From assembly GCA_963575745.1 (NCBI GenBank), contig CAUYUJ010014335.1, positions 218,501-282,500 on the forward strand: 64,000 nucleotides of DNA, read 5' to 3'. This document shows, piece after piece, positions 54,192 to 63,696 of the stretch; the first letter of the stretch is position 1, and every line of letters begins with the position of its first letter. The DNA comes from Prorocentrum cordatum. Its lineage: Eukaryota; Sar; Dinophyceae; Prorocentrales; Prorocentraceae. Both the position numbers and the translations under genes were made by a program. Under the pieces are notes generated by a model. That model did no database searches and had not been told where the DNA came from. It worked only from the letters and a program-made list of their open reading frames with translations.

Positions 54192-54228
54192 TCCGTAGCC
54201 ATTTTGGCTCAAGCAGTTTTGGCCCAAG
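54192..54228 (+). other. Relict dinoflagellate spliced leader, exact copy plus a degenerate second copy
   Basis: 54192-54213 equals the 22-nt dinoflagellate spliced leader exactly (TCCGTAGCCATTTTGGCTCA followed by AG). Directly after it, 54212-54228 reads AGCAGTTTTGGCCCAAG, 14 of 17 matching the 3' part of the leader. A third, weaker resemblance (AGCCGTTCTGGCT) begins at 54229. The leader is normally added to mRNAs by trans-splicing and enters the genome only through reverse-transcribed mRNA or an SL RNA gene. No GT donor follows, so this is not an SL RNA gene. Confidence 0.8.
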
Positions 54229-54313
54229 AGCCGTTCTGGCTACCTAGAGTTCTGTTTGAAAGCCTCCGGCTGTGATTCTCCCGCGCTAACTGATTAGCAC
54301 CCGCTTTTCTCAG

Positions 54314-54466
54314 CCATGCAGAACACCGTCGCCCATTCTGGCGGCTGCTCCATCAAGAGCGACGCGTCGACACATCTCGAACTGCAGTCGAACAACAGAC
54401 GTGGATTTCAATGTATGACGTCGCAGCGGATGCCGCGTTCCTCACTGAGCGCACCACGCTTCCCAG
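54314..54466 (+). CDS. Candidate 5' exon with strong splice signals
   Basis: A CTAAC branch-like motif (54286) and a CCCGCTTTTCTCAG acceptor precede an ATG two bases into the exon. The frame reads MQNTVAHSGGCSIKSDASTH and continues to a perfect donor CAG|GTAAGT at 54467. The acceptor would suit trans-splicing of the leader. The peptide has no recognised family and I could not find the next exon in the repeat-filled DNA downstream. Either signal could be chance. Confidence 0.3.
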
Positions 54467-54489
54467 GTAAGTCAGGCTCCCCGGGGGCC

Positions 54490-54680
54490 CTCAGCGTACC
54501 AGGCGCGCCGGGTGCGCCAGATGCCCCCCCCCCCCCCTTGTCCACGCTCGCCAATAGCGCCACCTGCTCGAGCCTCGCCAGGGGCGTTACGTCCGCGTCG
54601 AGCGGGGAGCGTGCCAAGTGCGCCAGTGCACGTGGTAGCGCACATCAGGAAACACATCCACCCCCATCATGACAAGATGA
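54490..54680. repeat. GCGCC-rich dispersed repeat
   Basis: CCAGGCGCGCCGGGTGCGCC and GTGCCAAGTGCGCCAGTGCA resemble the minisatellite at 27890-28100. The similarity extends into GCACATCxGxAAACAC. Confidence 0.6.
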
Positions 54681-55401
54681 GCCCACCCCACCCCGCCCGC
54701 CCTCTCACCCACCCACACACATACACACAAGCACACCATCAATTTCAAGTTAGCTTGGCGATTGGCCCGGCCATGCACGCGTAGCTGTGAGAACTGAAAA
54801 GCAGCTGGGCCGAAGGAGATGGAAGGCTCCATGGGGCCACGAAATCGTGTGAGGGGTGTACCGTCATGGACATGCGGTGCGGAGGAGCCGCATGCGATTT
54901 CAACCACTGGGACTTTCGGTGGAGCTTCCCATGGGGCCACGAAGCGCGTAAGGGTTTTGCCGAAATGGGCATGCTGAGGGCGGGGAGCCGCGTGCGAACA
55001 CAGCCACTGGGGCCATCGGTGGAGCTTCCCAGGAGGCCACCATCCGGTTGAGCGGTGTGCCGAAATGGGCATGCGGCAGGTGGGTTGGGTGGGGGTGCGC
55101 GGGGGGGGGGATGGGGCGGAATGGGGTGGGGGCATGCAAACGCAGCCACTGCTGCCGTCGTCGGAGCCCCCTGTTGGGCCACGGAGCGCGTGAGGGGTGT
55201 GCCGAAAGGAACACGCGGTGGCTGGCAGGGAGCCGCGTGCGAAGGCAGCCACCGGGGCCTCTTACCGGGGTGCCGTGCAGGGCCGCGAAGCGCGTGAGGG
55301 GCGCGTGCCCGCCTCGACGCGCGGAGGGTGGGGAGCCGCGTGCGAGCGCAGCCACGGGAGCCTGCGGTGGAGTCCCCAATGTGGGGCTACGAAGCTCGTG
55401 A

Positions 55402-55500
55402 GGCGTGTGTGTGTGTGTGTGTGTGTGTGCGTGTGTGTGTGTGTGCGTGTGTGTGTGTGTGTGTGTGCGTGTGTGTGCGTGTGTGCGTGTGTGTGTGTTT
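55402..55500. repeat. GT microsatellite left of G2
   Basis: GT run with GCGT variants, grown from the GCGTGTGAGG part of the minisatellite unit. A second run, GT then CTGTGC and GTGTGG, lies right of G2 at 55724-55814. Confidence 0.95.
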
Positions 55501-55501
55501 T

Positions 55502-55705
55502 CGCAGGCCTAGAGGTTGACACCAACACCGATATCGGCGGTGGGCCTCCACCGAGGGAAAAAGATCCCGATCTCGGCGATGGCGGTAATATTCTGGCTGC
55601 CAAGGTGGCCGAAATATAACCACCAACACCGAACTCCAGGATTATCTTCCCCCTGTGGAGGCACCCCCCTGTGTTGGTGTTGGTGCCCATTTCCAGGCCT
55701 CCAAT
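55502..55705. mobile_element. Family G TIR element, copy G2
   Basis: CGCAGGCCTAGAGGTTGACA at the left and the inverse right end ATTGGAGGCCTGGAAATGGG. A possible GTTTT duplication flanks it (55497-55501 and 55706-55710). It sits inside the GT-rich interruption of the minisatellite. Confidence 0.83.
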
Positions 55706-55716
55706 GTTTTTTTTTT

Positions 55717-55749
<33 letters not shown>

Positions 55750-56200
55750 CTGTGCCTGTGCCTGTGTCTGTGCCTGTGTCTGTGTGGCTGTGGGTGTGGG
55801 TGTGGGTGTGGGTGCCAGGATCGACATGCGGTGGGCGGGGAGCCGCATGCAGCCACTGTGGCCTTCAGTTGAGCTCCGTACGGGGTCACGAAGCGTGTGA
55901 GAGGCGTGCCGACATGGGTATGCGGTAGGCAGGGAGCCGCCTGCGAACGCAGTCGCTGGGGTCTTCGGCGGAGTTCCTTGTTTAGTCATGACACGTGTGA
56001 AGGGTGCGCCGAAATCGACATGTTATGGGCGGGGGGCGCATGCGAACGCAGCCGCTGAGGCCTTCCTTGGAGTTTCTGTTGAGACATGAATCGTGTGAGG
56101 GGTGTGCCGAACTGGATACGCGGTGGGGGGAAGCCGCATGCGAACGCAGCCGCTGGTGCATTTGTTGGAGCTCCTCGTGGAGCCACGAGCCTTGTGAGAG

Positions 56201-57480
56201 GCATGCTGAGATGGATGAGTACTCAGGAGGGCAGGGGCGCGGAGGGGAGAAGGGAGGAGGAGAGGAGCACGAGGGGGAAGGTGCGGGGGGTGTTTCTTCA
56301 AAACGAGGACCCAATAACACAGGTTGGTTGGATATACACCTATGTGACCGCGCGGCGCCCGCGGATGGTCTGAGGTTGTGCCGCAACAGTGTGCATCTTG
56401 GATTGTTCTTGACACGGGTGGTGGGGGGCGACGCCCGCCGGGACCTTGGCCAACGGGGGGTTGCCAGTCTGGACCTTGTGGGGGGGGGAGGGCCCGCGTG
56501 GACCATGGGGGGGCGCTTGACGGGGGGGGCGCTTGGTCCCGACTGCGGGAAGGGACGCTTGTTGACATAATCAACAAGCAGTGAAAAACCTCTCCCGAAG
56601 GGGGAGAACAAGGGGTTGGAAGAACGAATTCCTTGAGCAGCTCACGCCCGAAAGGGCCGGCGGGATTGCGCTGCGCAGGCCTTTTTGTTTGCATGGGGTT
56701 ATGGCCGCCGTTCGAGATATTGTCTCGCAAGTCCTGGTACGATAAAAGCTGTGCGCGTGCTCCGAGGCTGGTCCGTCGTCAGCCGCGAGAAACAAGTGTT
56801 TGCAATTTGCAGCGATTGGCACCTATGTTCCCAGATGTGCGAGAAGGAGGAGGGCGACGGGCGGAAAAAGAAACTATTAAACGACTGCGACATGTAGATG
56901 CAGGGAGAAGAGGAATAATAAGATGAGGCAAGAGGCGAAGACGACGAGGAACAAGTAGCCGAGGTGGAGAAATGGGGACATCATACGTAAGAGGAAGTAC
57001 GGGAATGGGAACAATGAGGCAACATCGCAAAGCGTACACCGAGGATTGCGGTTGGTTCCCATTTGTTGTTGTTTATCATTTCTCGTCCGTGTTCCTGTTC
57101 CTTCCTATTCCTCCTCTTTATCCTCATCGCGTCCTCCCTCTCATTGTCCGTCCCCCTGATTTTATTTCATCATCATTTTCCAAGACTCTTGCCAAACCGT
57201 TGGATTCAGCGCAGTTGAAGACCAGTTGGGACCTGGGATTAGATGGCCAGAGGCGTGCGCGCTGAGACGAGCGCGGCCACTCCAAGCAGTTGACCTCCCT
57301 CAATTGTCCAGGATGGCAGCCGCAGCCTGCATCGCCTGGCTCTTACGCCTACAACGTCATCGTATATCCTCGCCGGCATTGCTTCCTTGATTACCCCAGA
57401 ACAAGTGTACGATTTGGTCCGCACCATAAGATTTTACAGTGAATCGGCCGTTGGATTCATCATCTCCCGAACAAGTCGGC
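56201..57480. other. No gene recognised
   Basis: GC-rich at first, then noticeably AT-richer (56850-57230). No recognisable protein, RNA or repeat. Confidence 0.5.
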
Positions 57481-57690
57481 TCCCCAGGCTTCCCACGAGG
57501 CCTCCAAGACGGCCTGAAATACCCCCAACTGCCCCCAAGAGGGGCCCAAGAGAGCCCTAAGGCAGTCCAAGAGCGCTCCAAGACACCAACTATAGCCTCA
57601 AGACGGCGCAAGGGCCAAGGGGCCCCCGAGACTCCCCAAGAAGGCCCAAAGAGATCACGAAGAGGGCCTGCGGAGACGAAACGCCTTGAT
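57481..57690. repeat. Oligopurine minisatellite
   Basis: Degenerate TCCAAGACGGCCTGAAATAC and CCCAAGAGGGGCCCAAGAGA units, the same type as 54012-54191. Confidence 0.7.
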
Positions 57691-57799
57691 TTCCCCTGGG
57701 TTTCTCTAGTGGATGTACGGGCCTCCTTCTGCTCTTACATATTCCTGTGAAGCGCTCGTTCCGTTCTCGTGCCAGCCCAGGTGACGGAAAGAGCGAGCT

Positions 57800-57975
57800 A
57801 CGAGGAGGAGAAGTGGAGGAGGAGGAGGAGGAGGAGGAGGAGGAGGAGGAGGAGGAAGAGGAGAAGTGGGGGAGGAGGAGGAGGAGGAGGAGGAGGAGGA
57901 GGAGGAGGAGGAGGAGGAGGAGGAGGCAGGGGGAGGAGGAGGAGGAGGAGGAGGAGGAGGAGGAGGAGGAGGAGT
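57800..57975. repeat. GGA tract upstream of channel gene
   Basis: GGA repeat, purine on the plus strand. It is inverted with respect to the CTC tract at 58138-58262. The channel frame happens to stay open through both. Confidence 0.95.
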
Positions 57976-58137
57976 GACACGTTTTGTAGGGGCCAGCCGC
58001 CCTTTGCAGGAGGGCCTCCAGGGGAGGGGGCGCAAGAGCGCACGACTGGGCGCCACGCGCGCGCTCCCTCGCGCCCCCCCCGAGGACGGCCCCCAGAGGC
58101 GCCCAAAAGGCGGCCCAGGACGCCCACAGGAAATCCT

Positions 58138-58262
58138 TCTCCTCCTCCTCCTCCTCCTCCTCCTCCTCCTCCTGCTCCTGCTCCTCCTCCTTCCCTTCTT
58201 TGCGTCCTCCTCCTCCTCCCCCCCCTCCTCATCCTCCTCCTCCTCCTCCTCCTCCCCCTCGC
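58138..58262. repeat. CTC tract upstream of channel gene
   Basis: CTC repeats with CTG and CCC units. It can pair with the upstream GGA tract into a long hairpin enclosing about 160 bp. Confidence 0.95.
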
Positions 58263-58380
58263 CCCCAGGAACTCCGCAGCCGTTGCGGCCCACGGCCACA
58301 GCTCGAGGCAGCCCCCTGGCCAGCTGCCGCCCACGCCCCGCCCGCCGAAAAAGCGGGCTATAGCCGCTGCGGGCGGCCCC

Positions 58381-60759
58381 ATGCTGCGGGCGAGCCCGGC
58401 GGCCTCGCCCGGCGAGGCGGGCGGGCCGCCGGCTCCGGGCGGCGCGGCCGCGGGGCCGGCCGCGGCCCCGCCGCCCGCCTCGCCGCCCGCCTCGCCGCCG
58501 CCGGCCCGCCGCGCGCGCGGGGCGGCGGCGGCGCGGGAGGCGGCCCTCGCGGAGCTGCAGCGCCAGGCGGCGGAGTGCCAGCGCGCCCTGGACGTGCTGG
58601 TGGCGAGCTGCGGCCGGCAGCTGGAGCTGCTCGCCGCGGCCGCGGCGGGGGAGAGGCACGTCCAGGGCGCGGCGCGGGGCCCGGAGGACGAGGGCGGCGG
58701 CCTGAGCCCCGGCCTGAGCCCCGGCAAGAGCGACCGGGGCAGCGTGTGGTCGATGTGTGCATCCTCGGGGCCCGACCGCGTCGTCCAGCGTGCCGACGAG
58801 CCCGAGGGCGAAGGAGACGCACTTTCCATTGACGATGACAGCGAGACGATGCCGATCGGCGTCAAGCTCCACGATTTCTGGCAGTGCGGGTCAGGAGCGG
58901 AGGGCGACGAGTCGTTGCCCTCCCAGCTCGACTTCAAGAGGGCCAAGGCCAGGGTCAGCGAATATTCAATGTACCACAGAAAATCCACGTGCTACTTCCG
59001 CAAGAAAGCCACCAATGATAACACCCTCAGCGACTGTTCAATCATGTCCATCCCACCGCATTCACCCTTTCACACGATCTGGACAATCTGCAGTTTAGTC
59101 CTTATCGCGTACGACGTTGTCACGTTGCCACTGGCGTTATCGTTCGATCTTGACGGTGTCGTGTTTTTCCAGCTAAACTTTGTTGGGAGCGTGTTCTGGA
59201 CCATCGACATCGGCATCAATTTTGTGACTGGCTTTTACAAGAGGGAAACCGTCGAGCGCCGATTGCGAAAGATAGCCTACAAATATCTTCGTACTTGGTT
59301 CGTTCTGGATGCGCTGGTGGTCAGCACCGATTGGGCATGTACTTATCTGGCATCCGAAGGTCGTGGGGCTGTTCTGGTCCGACTTGCCAAGATCCCACGG
59401 GTTGCCAGGGCCCTGAAGATCGTCAAGGTTTTCAACCAGGCGGAGACCATGCTCGTGTCGAATGCCGCCGGCACTCTCGCCAACAACTTCTGGTTTTTCC
59501 TGATCATCGTCGGGTTCAGTCACTTCATCGCCTGCGGGTACCACCTCGTGGGGAGCTGGCAGCAGGCCCACAACAAGTCCTGGTTGGACCACAGCGACAT
59601 CGAGGGCAAGGGGACATTCTACCTTTACGTCGTAAGCTTCCAGTGGTCCTTATCCCAGTTCACCCCGGGGACCAACCCGTACGGTGCCCAGAATCTCGCC
59701 GAGTGGTGTTACACGAGCGTCGTCTTGTTCTTCGGCCTCGTGATCTACTCCTCCTTCCTGGGGGGAATCACCAGCTCGCTCACTCACATGCGCAGCGAGA
59801 CCATGCGGCGTTACAGCAACGAGTGGCAGGTCCGCGATTACTTGCAGCGCAATCGAGTCGGGGTGGCGATCTTGAAGAAGATAGATTTGGTCAAGCGGTA
59901 CCGCTACGTCAGTGGCAAGAACATGCTGACATTCTCTGACATACATGGTTTTCAGGCCCTGCCGCGCAGTCTGGTGGCGGAGATCAAGTGGTCCGTGTAC
60001 AGCACTTGTGTCCGATCCCACCCCCTTTTCGAAGGCGCCATACTTGTGAGCACAAGTGTGGTTTACAAGATCTGCACCAACGCTGTCAAGGAGATCGCCT
60101 GCAAATGGGGCGACGAGCTCTTCCACACCGGCAGCCGTGCGGAGCAGATGCTCCTGGTGAAGCGCGGGTGCTTAGCTTATTCTACGAAGAATGCCCATGA
60201 CGTGAACTCACACCGTTTCGATGCGAGGACTGAGGGTGGTGGGGGGATGTTTCGGCGGCACCTGACTGGGAAGCTCGCGACGAGAGACCTGCCCAACGGG
60301 GAACATGATCTCGGCACCATATTGATCAGGGCCAGCTGGGAAAAGGACGTGTCGTACCCGTGGATCAGCGAGGCCGCTTTGTGGTGTGTTTGGACTCACC
60401 ACGGAACGCTGACCGGCATGGATAATTGCACGGTGCTCGCGTTGACGCCCAAGTCTCTCTACGACGCGACAGCCCACGACATGCCGATGCTCCAGGCCTT
60501 CCGCTGCTACGCGTGCACCTTTGCAAGCAGTCTCGCGGATGACGTAATGAATAGCACCCAGGACACCTACCTTAACATCGTGAGCGACTATTGGGGAAGC
60601 GAATGGACAGAGGAGTGGGCCGACCAGGCCATGACGAAGGCCCGCGATGAGTTTAGGAGGATCGAATCGCACTTGATGCGGTCCACATCTCGCACGTCTG
60701 CTTCGCCGCGGCCACCGCCGCGGCCAGCGCGCGGGGCGGCCCCGTCGCGGCCGCGGTAG
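58381..60759 (+). CDS. Voltage-gated cation channel with degenerate cyclic-nucleotide-binding-like domain
   Basis: Six-helix ion channel of the EAG/HCN/KAT-like superfamily, expected in a membrane and to pass cations. Numbering is from 58381 with the longer open frame's offset of 204 added. A PHSPF motif precedes S1 (435-460), S2 follows around NFVGSVFWTIDIGINF, and S3 around WFVLDALVV. S4 has a charge every third residue (R538, K541, R544, R547, K550, K553). S5 is around WFFLIIVGFSHFIA. The pore reads QWSLSQFTPGTNPYG (625-639), lacking GYG/GFG. S6 is 649-670. A C-linker with LPRSLVAEIKWSVYSTCVRS and HPLF follows, then a CNBD-like fold (WGDELFHTG) without a recognisable phosphate-binding Arg. 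No intron is needed. The frame is open back to 57769, but through GGA/CTC tracts. I chose the ATG at 58381, which starts a GC-very-rich Ala/Gly/Pro leader; another in-frame start is possible. The stop is TAG. Confidence 0.88.
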   Translation: MLRASPAASPGEAGGPPAPGGAAAGPAAAPPPASPPASPPPARRARGAAAAREAALAELQRQAAECQRALDVLVASCGRQLELLAAAAAGERHVQGAARGPEDEGGGLSPGLSPGKSDRGSVWSMCASSGPDRVVQRADEPEGEGDALSIDDDSETMPIGVKLHDFWQCGSGAEGDESLPSQLDFKRAKARVSEYSMYHRKSTCYFRKKATNDNTLSDCSIMSIPPHSPFHTIWTICSLVLIAYDVVTLPLALSFDLDGVVFFQLNFVGSVFWTIDIGINFVTGFYKRETVERRLRKIAYKYLRTWFVLDALVVSTDWACTYLASEGRGAVLVRLAKIPRVARALKIVKVFNQAETMLVSNAAGTLANNFWFFLIIVGFSHFIACGYHLVGSWQQAHNKSWLDHSDIEGKGTFYLYVVSFQWSLSQFTPGTNPYGAQNLAEWCYTSVVLFFGLVIYSSFLGGITSSLTHMRSETMRRYSNEWQVRDYLQRNRVGVAILKKIDLVKRYRYVSGKNMLTFSDIHGFQALPRSLVAEIKWSVYSTCVRSHPLFEGAILVSTSVVYKICTNAVKEIACKWGDELFHTGSRAEQMLLVKRGCLAYSTKNAHDVNSHRFDARTEGGGGMFRRHLTGKLATRDLPNGEHDLGTILIRASWEKDVSYPWISEAALWCVWTHHGTLTGMDNCTVLALTPKSLYDATAHDMPMLQAFRCYACTFASSLADDVMNSTQDTYLNIVSDYWGSEWTEEWADQAMTKARDEFRRIESHLMRSTSRTSASPRPPPRPARGAAPSRPR

Positions 60760-61059
60760 CCTTCTCCTCGGTCCCGGCCACCAGGCGCCGTGGAGCAGGA
60801 TCTGGACGCGTGGACGTGAGATTGTGAAAGGTAGTCGATGCGCCTGTACACGCTGGTCGTTGAAAGTAGGTATTGATGGATTCCCAGATCCCAACCTACG
60901 TCCAGCGCGCCTTCCTATCTAAATAATCGATGTGCTTTTGCTGCGTGTTGTTACTCTCTGGGGGGGGGGGCCTGGACCCGGTGTGCTTTCTGTGTCTGCC
61001 TACTCCTTACGACCGGCGTGTACCATTCAGGCGATCTCGAAGCAGAATGCGTGCATATA
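60760..61059. other. 3' flank of channel gene
   Basis: 300 bp of ordinary sequence without a recognisable polyadenylation signal (dinoflagellates usually lack AATAAA). Confidence 0.5.
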
Positions 61060-61252
61060 TTGGGCCGGACGAAAGGGGGGGATTGGGAAAGGGGGGTTAC
61101 AACATCTGCTGCGTGCAGCTCGTTTCGGCCCCACGGAGGGGCCCATTCCTCGATACATGGCCGCCCCCGGCGCTTGGAGGCGCCGGGAAAATCAGCTACG
61201 TGAGCTGATTCTCACCCCCCCCTTTGCCATTCCCCCCTGTCGCCCGGCTCGG
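61060..61252. mobile_element. Family A TIR element, copy A2
   Basis: TTGGGCCGGACGAAAGGGGG and an inverse right end CCGAGCCGGGCGACAGGGGG. Probable 5-bp duplication ATATA / ATGTA (61055-61059 and 61253-61257). The interior is nearly identical to A1. Confidence 0.88.
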
Positions 61253-61428
61253 ATGTAGGCACCAGTGCATGGAGCTGCCCCAGGGGGGGCACCGCCCCTC
61301 CGCGGGCCGCGACGCGCGAGCTCGGGCGGTGGCCCCGAGTCGGCGCAGCGCGCCCTCCGCGCTGCTGCGGAGGCCGTGCTGGCCGAGGAGAGCTCGGCCT
61401 CCTCACGGGTGGGATCGGGCAGTGTCCT

Positions 61429-61590
61429 TTGAGTCGGGCGTGTCCCTCTACAGGAGGAGTATTCAGAAAGAGTCAAAGCATAGTCGGGTGACCATGTCTG
61501 GACGAGTTGTGGACTCTTCCAGCGCTTTTGTGTAACATGTGTTTCGCTTTTCGTCCAAAGTCCGCCTGTAGGGGGGGCAGGCCCGACCTA
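61429..61590. mobile_element. Family C TIR element, copy C4
   Basis: GAGTCGGGCGTGTCCCTCTA at the left and the inverse of GGCAGGCCCGACCT at the right. Imperfect 10-bp flanking repeats GCAGTGTCCT / GCACTGTCTG occupy the position of the perfect repeat at C1. Confidence 0.83.
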
Positions 61591-62117
61591 GCACTGTCTG
61601 TGCCGCGCATTGCTTTACTCGGGGGCGGCCAAGAGGGGGGTGCTGACCAGGGGGACCAGGGGGGGGATCATGGCGGGGGCCATGATCTCGCCCCTGATTT
61701 CATGGCGCCTCTTCTCATTTCCACGTGTCCCTGGCCCCGCCCTAGGCCGCGCACATGCTGCTGGCCATGCTCGACCCCCCCCCCTGGTGGACGCCCCCTT
61801 CTTGGGCGCCTCCGATTTATATTTTTCCACTTCCTCATTTTGTCTAATTGAGGGTATTGCGCCCCTCCACCACTGCACCACTACCCCCCCCTCCCCCAGC
61901 ACCATTTGCTTCTCTGTCCTCATCTTGTTCCGACCCCCCTTTTTCATCTGCGAGCGTCCCATTCCTAGACTTTTAGTGTGTCAGTACGCCGTTTGTGCGC
62001 CAGGGGTCACCCCAGACGTTGCACGCTTGTGTGCAGATCTTCCTAATCGCATCGGCCTTCTGAGTGGCGTCTAGCGACTGACACTGAGATGGTTCGGCTG
62101 GCGACGCCCCCCGCGAC
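61591..62117. other. No gene recognised
   Basis: Mixed sequence with poly-C/poly-G runs; no domain or repeat was identified. Confidence 0.45.
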
Positions 62118-62640
62118 GAGAGAAACAAAGATATCCCCAAGAAGGCCCAAACGAGGGGTCAGACTGCTCCGAGCGAGACTGCCCAAGAGCGTTCCAAGAG
62201 AGCCCAAGACCGCCCAAGAGCGTTCCAAGGTTGCCTGCGATGGCCTCAAGACGATCCATGAGGGTCCCAAGATGGCTCCAGAGGCCCTTAAGAGGACACC
62301 CGCGATGACCCGAGGAGGCCACAAGCATTGACTGTCCGGAGGTTTTGCAAGGTTTCTGTCGAGTTCTCGCCATTTTTCGCTGCCGACGGCCCAGGACTGC
62401 CCAAGAGGTCCGAAAGATCGCCCCAAGATGGCCCCAGAGGCACCCAAGAGGGCCCCAAGACTCCCCAGGAGGGCTCCTGGAGGGCCCCAAGACGGCCCCA
62501 AGAGAGCGCCTAGAGGGCCATGGGATGCCGCCACCAGGGCCAGAGAAGGACCCGAGAGGGCCCGAAGGCAGCCTAAGCTCCCAAAGCTGGAGGCTCCCGA
62601 GACGGCCCTATAGCCTGCCAAGAGGACCTTCCAGATGGCC
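62118..62640. repeat. Oligopurine minisatellite
   Basis: Largest tract of the CCCAAGAxGGCCC type, with units such as GCCCAAGAGCGTTCCAAGAG and GGCCCCAAGACGGCCCCAAG. Confidence 0.8.
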
Positions 62641-63159
62641 CGAGGAGGCACAACAAATCGAGTTCCCATTGAGTTTCAGTTGAGATTTGGGAATTCGCCT
62701 TCCTGGGCCCAGATCGGCCGAAGACGGCTCCGAGGGCCCCCGCGACTGCCTCAAGGCGGCTGGGGGTGGCTCCGAATCTAGTCCCGACAAGACACCCCCA
62801 ACCCTAATCTGGGACCGGGGGCCCCACTTGCGGCCCCAGGGGTCACGTGGGTGGGCGGCGTGCACATGTAGACTTCGCGCGTGGCTACGTGTGCCTCCTC
62901 CTCCACTCTTATCCTCTCCTCCTCAGTGTCATCTCCTTTTGTCTGCATGTCGCTCTCCCCTTCGCTCGTTCTTCCCTCGTCGATCTCTTCTCCTTCTCGC
63001 CTCATACTTCTCTTGTCGGGTTCTGCTGTCGTTGTTGCCGCTTGTCCTCCCCCCGTCGTCGTCGCCATCCCTTCCCAGTCCTCACCGCCGCCGTCGCCGA
63101 CGTCGTCGTTCGTCGCGTCCCCGCCTGGCCGACGCGAGCGCGAGCGCCGCAAGGCCGTT
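62641..63159. other. No gene recognised; CT- and CGT-rich
   Basis: Pyrimidine-rich DNA at about 62890-63110 with CGTCGTCG runs. Open frames are low complexity. Confidence 0.5.
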
Positions 63160-63400
63160 CTGGTCCAGGCCCTTCAGGGCCGTTACGCCCATTGCATGCC
63201 TTTCAGGGCCGTTCCGCCCATAATATGCCCTTCAGGGCCGTTCCGCCCATAGAATGCGCTTCTGGGCCGCTCCGTCCATAAAATGTACTTCCAGGGGGCC
63301 CCGTCCATGGCATGCCTTCCCGGGCCGCTCCGCCCATGGCATGCCCCTCAGGGCCGTTCCGCCCGTGGCATGCGGTTCCAGGGCCGCTCCGCCCATATTA
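63160..63400. repeat. ~33-bp minisatellite, about eight units
   Basis: Units like TTCAGGGCCGTTCCGCCCAT followed by A(A/G)(T/C)ATGC, with variable last bases. Confidence 0.9.
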
Positions 63401-63484
63401 GTTGCAGACCCCCCGTGCCCAGTGGGCCTCAGGAGGGCCTCGGGATGGCCTCAGGAGGGATTCCATACCCGAGTGGCCTGCAGT

Positions 63485-63696
63485 CTGGACGCCCGAAATA
63501 TGTACGGAAAGAATGGGTACAATGCCCAACAGCAGTTCCTGTTCATTTTGCACAGGATTCGCTGTCCACGCCGCCGCGGCCTGTGTCCATTCGAGACAGA
63601 CGGCCGCCTGCCCAACAGCGGCCGCTGTGGGTTTTGGACAACATTTGCTGTCGGGCATTATACCCATTGTTTCCGTGCCCATTTCGGGCGTCCAAA
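63485..63696. mobile_element. Family E TIR element, copy E3, inverted
   Basis: CTGGACGCCCGAAATATGTA at the left and the inverse right end TTTGGACGCCCGAAATGGGC. The interior matches E1 in reverse orientation. It is inserted within a CAGGAGGG-type minisatellite present on both sides (63420-63470 and 63700-63900). Confidence 0.85.

Larger units (their letters stand above)
54830..56200. repeat. ~100-bp minisatellite, about ten units, interrupted
   Basis: Units contain GCCACGAAGCGCGTGAGGGG, GTGCCGAAATGGGCATGCGG, GCGGGGAGCCGCATGCGAAC and GCAGCCACTGGGGCCTTCGG. Unit starts (by the CACGAAGCG motif) lie near 54839, 54938, 55040, 55182, 55285, 55388, 55886, 55986, 56084 and 56177. Between 55402 and 55814 the array is broken by GT microsatellites and element G2. 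Long minus-strand open frames cross the units but change frame between them. Confidence 0.88.

Noticed and set aside
54192-54228. SL RNA gene
   Set aside because: The leader is not followed by a GT splice donor or a recognisable Sm-binding intron; it is followed by a degenerate leader copy.
57769-58380. N-terminal extension of the channel from the ATG at 57769
   Set aside because: It would be poly-Arg, poly-Gly, poly-Pro and poly-Leu from GGA/CTC tracts, so a later start is more likely, though the frame is open.
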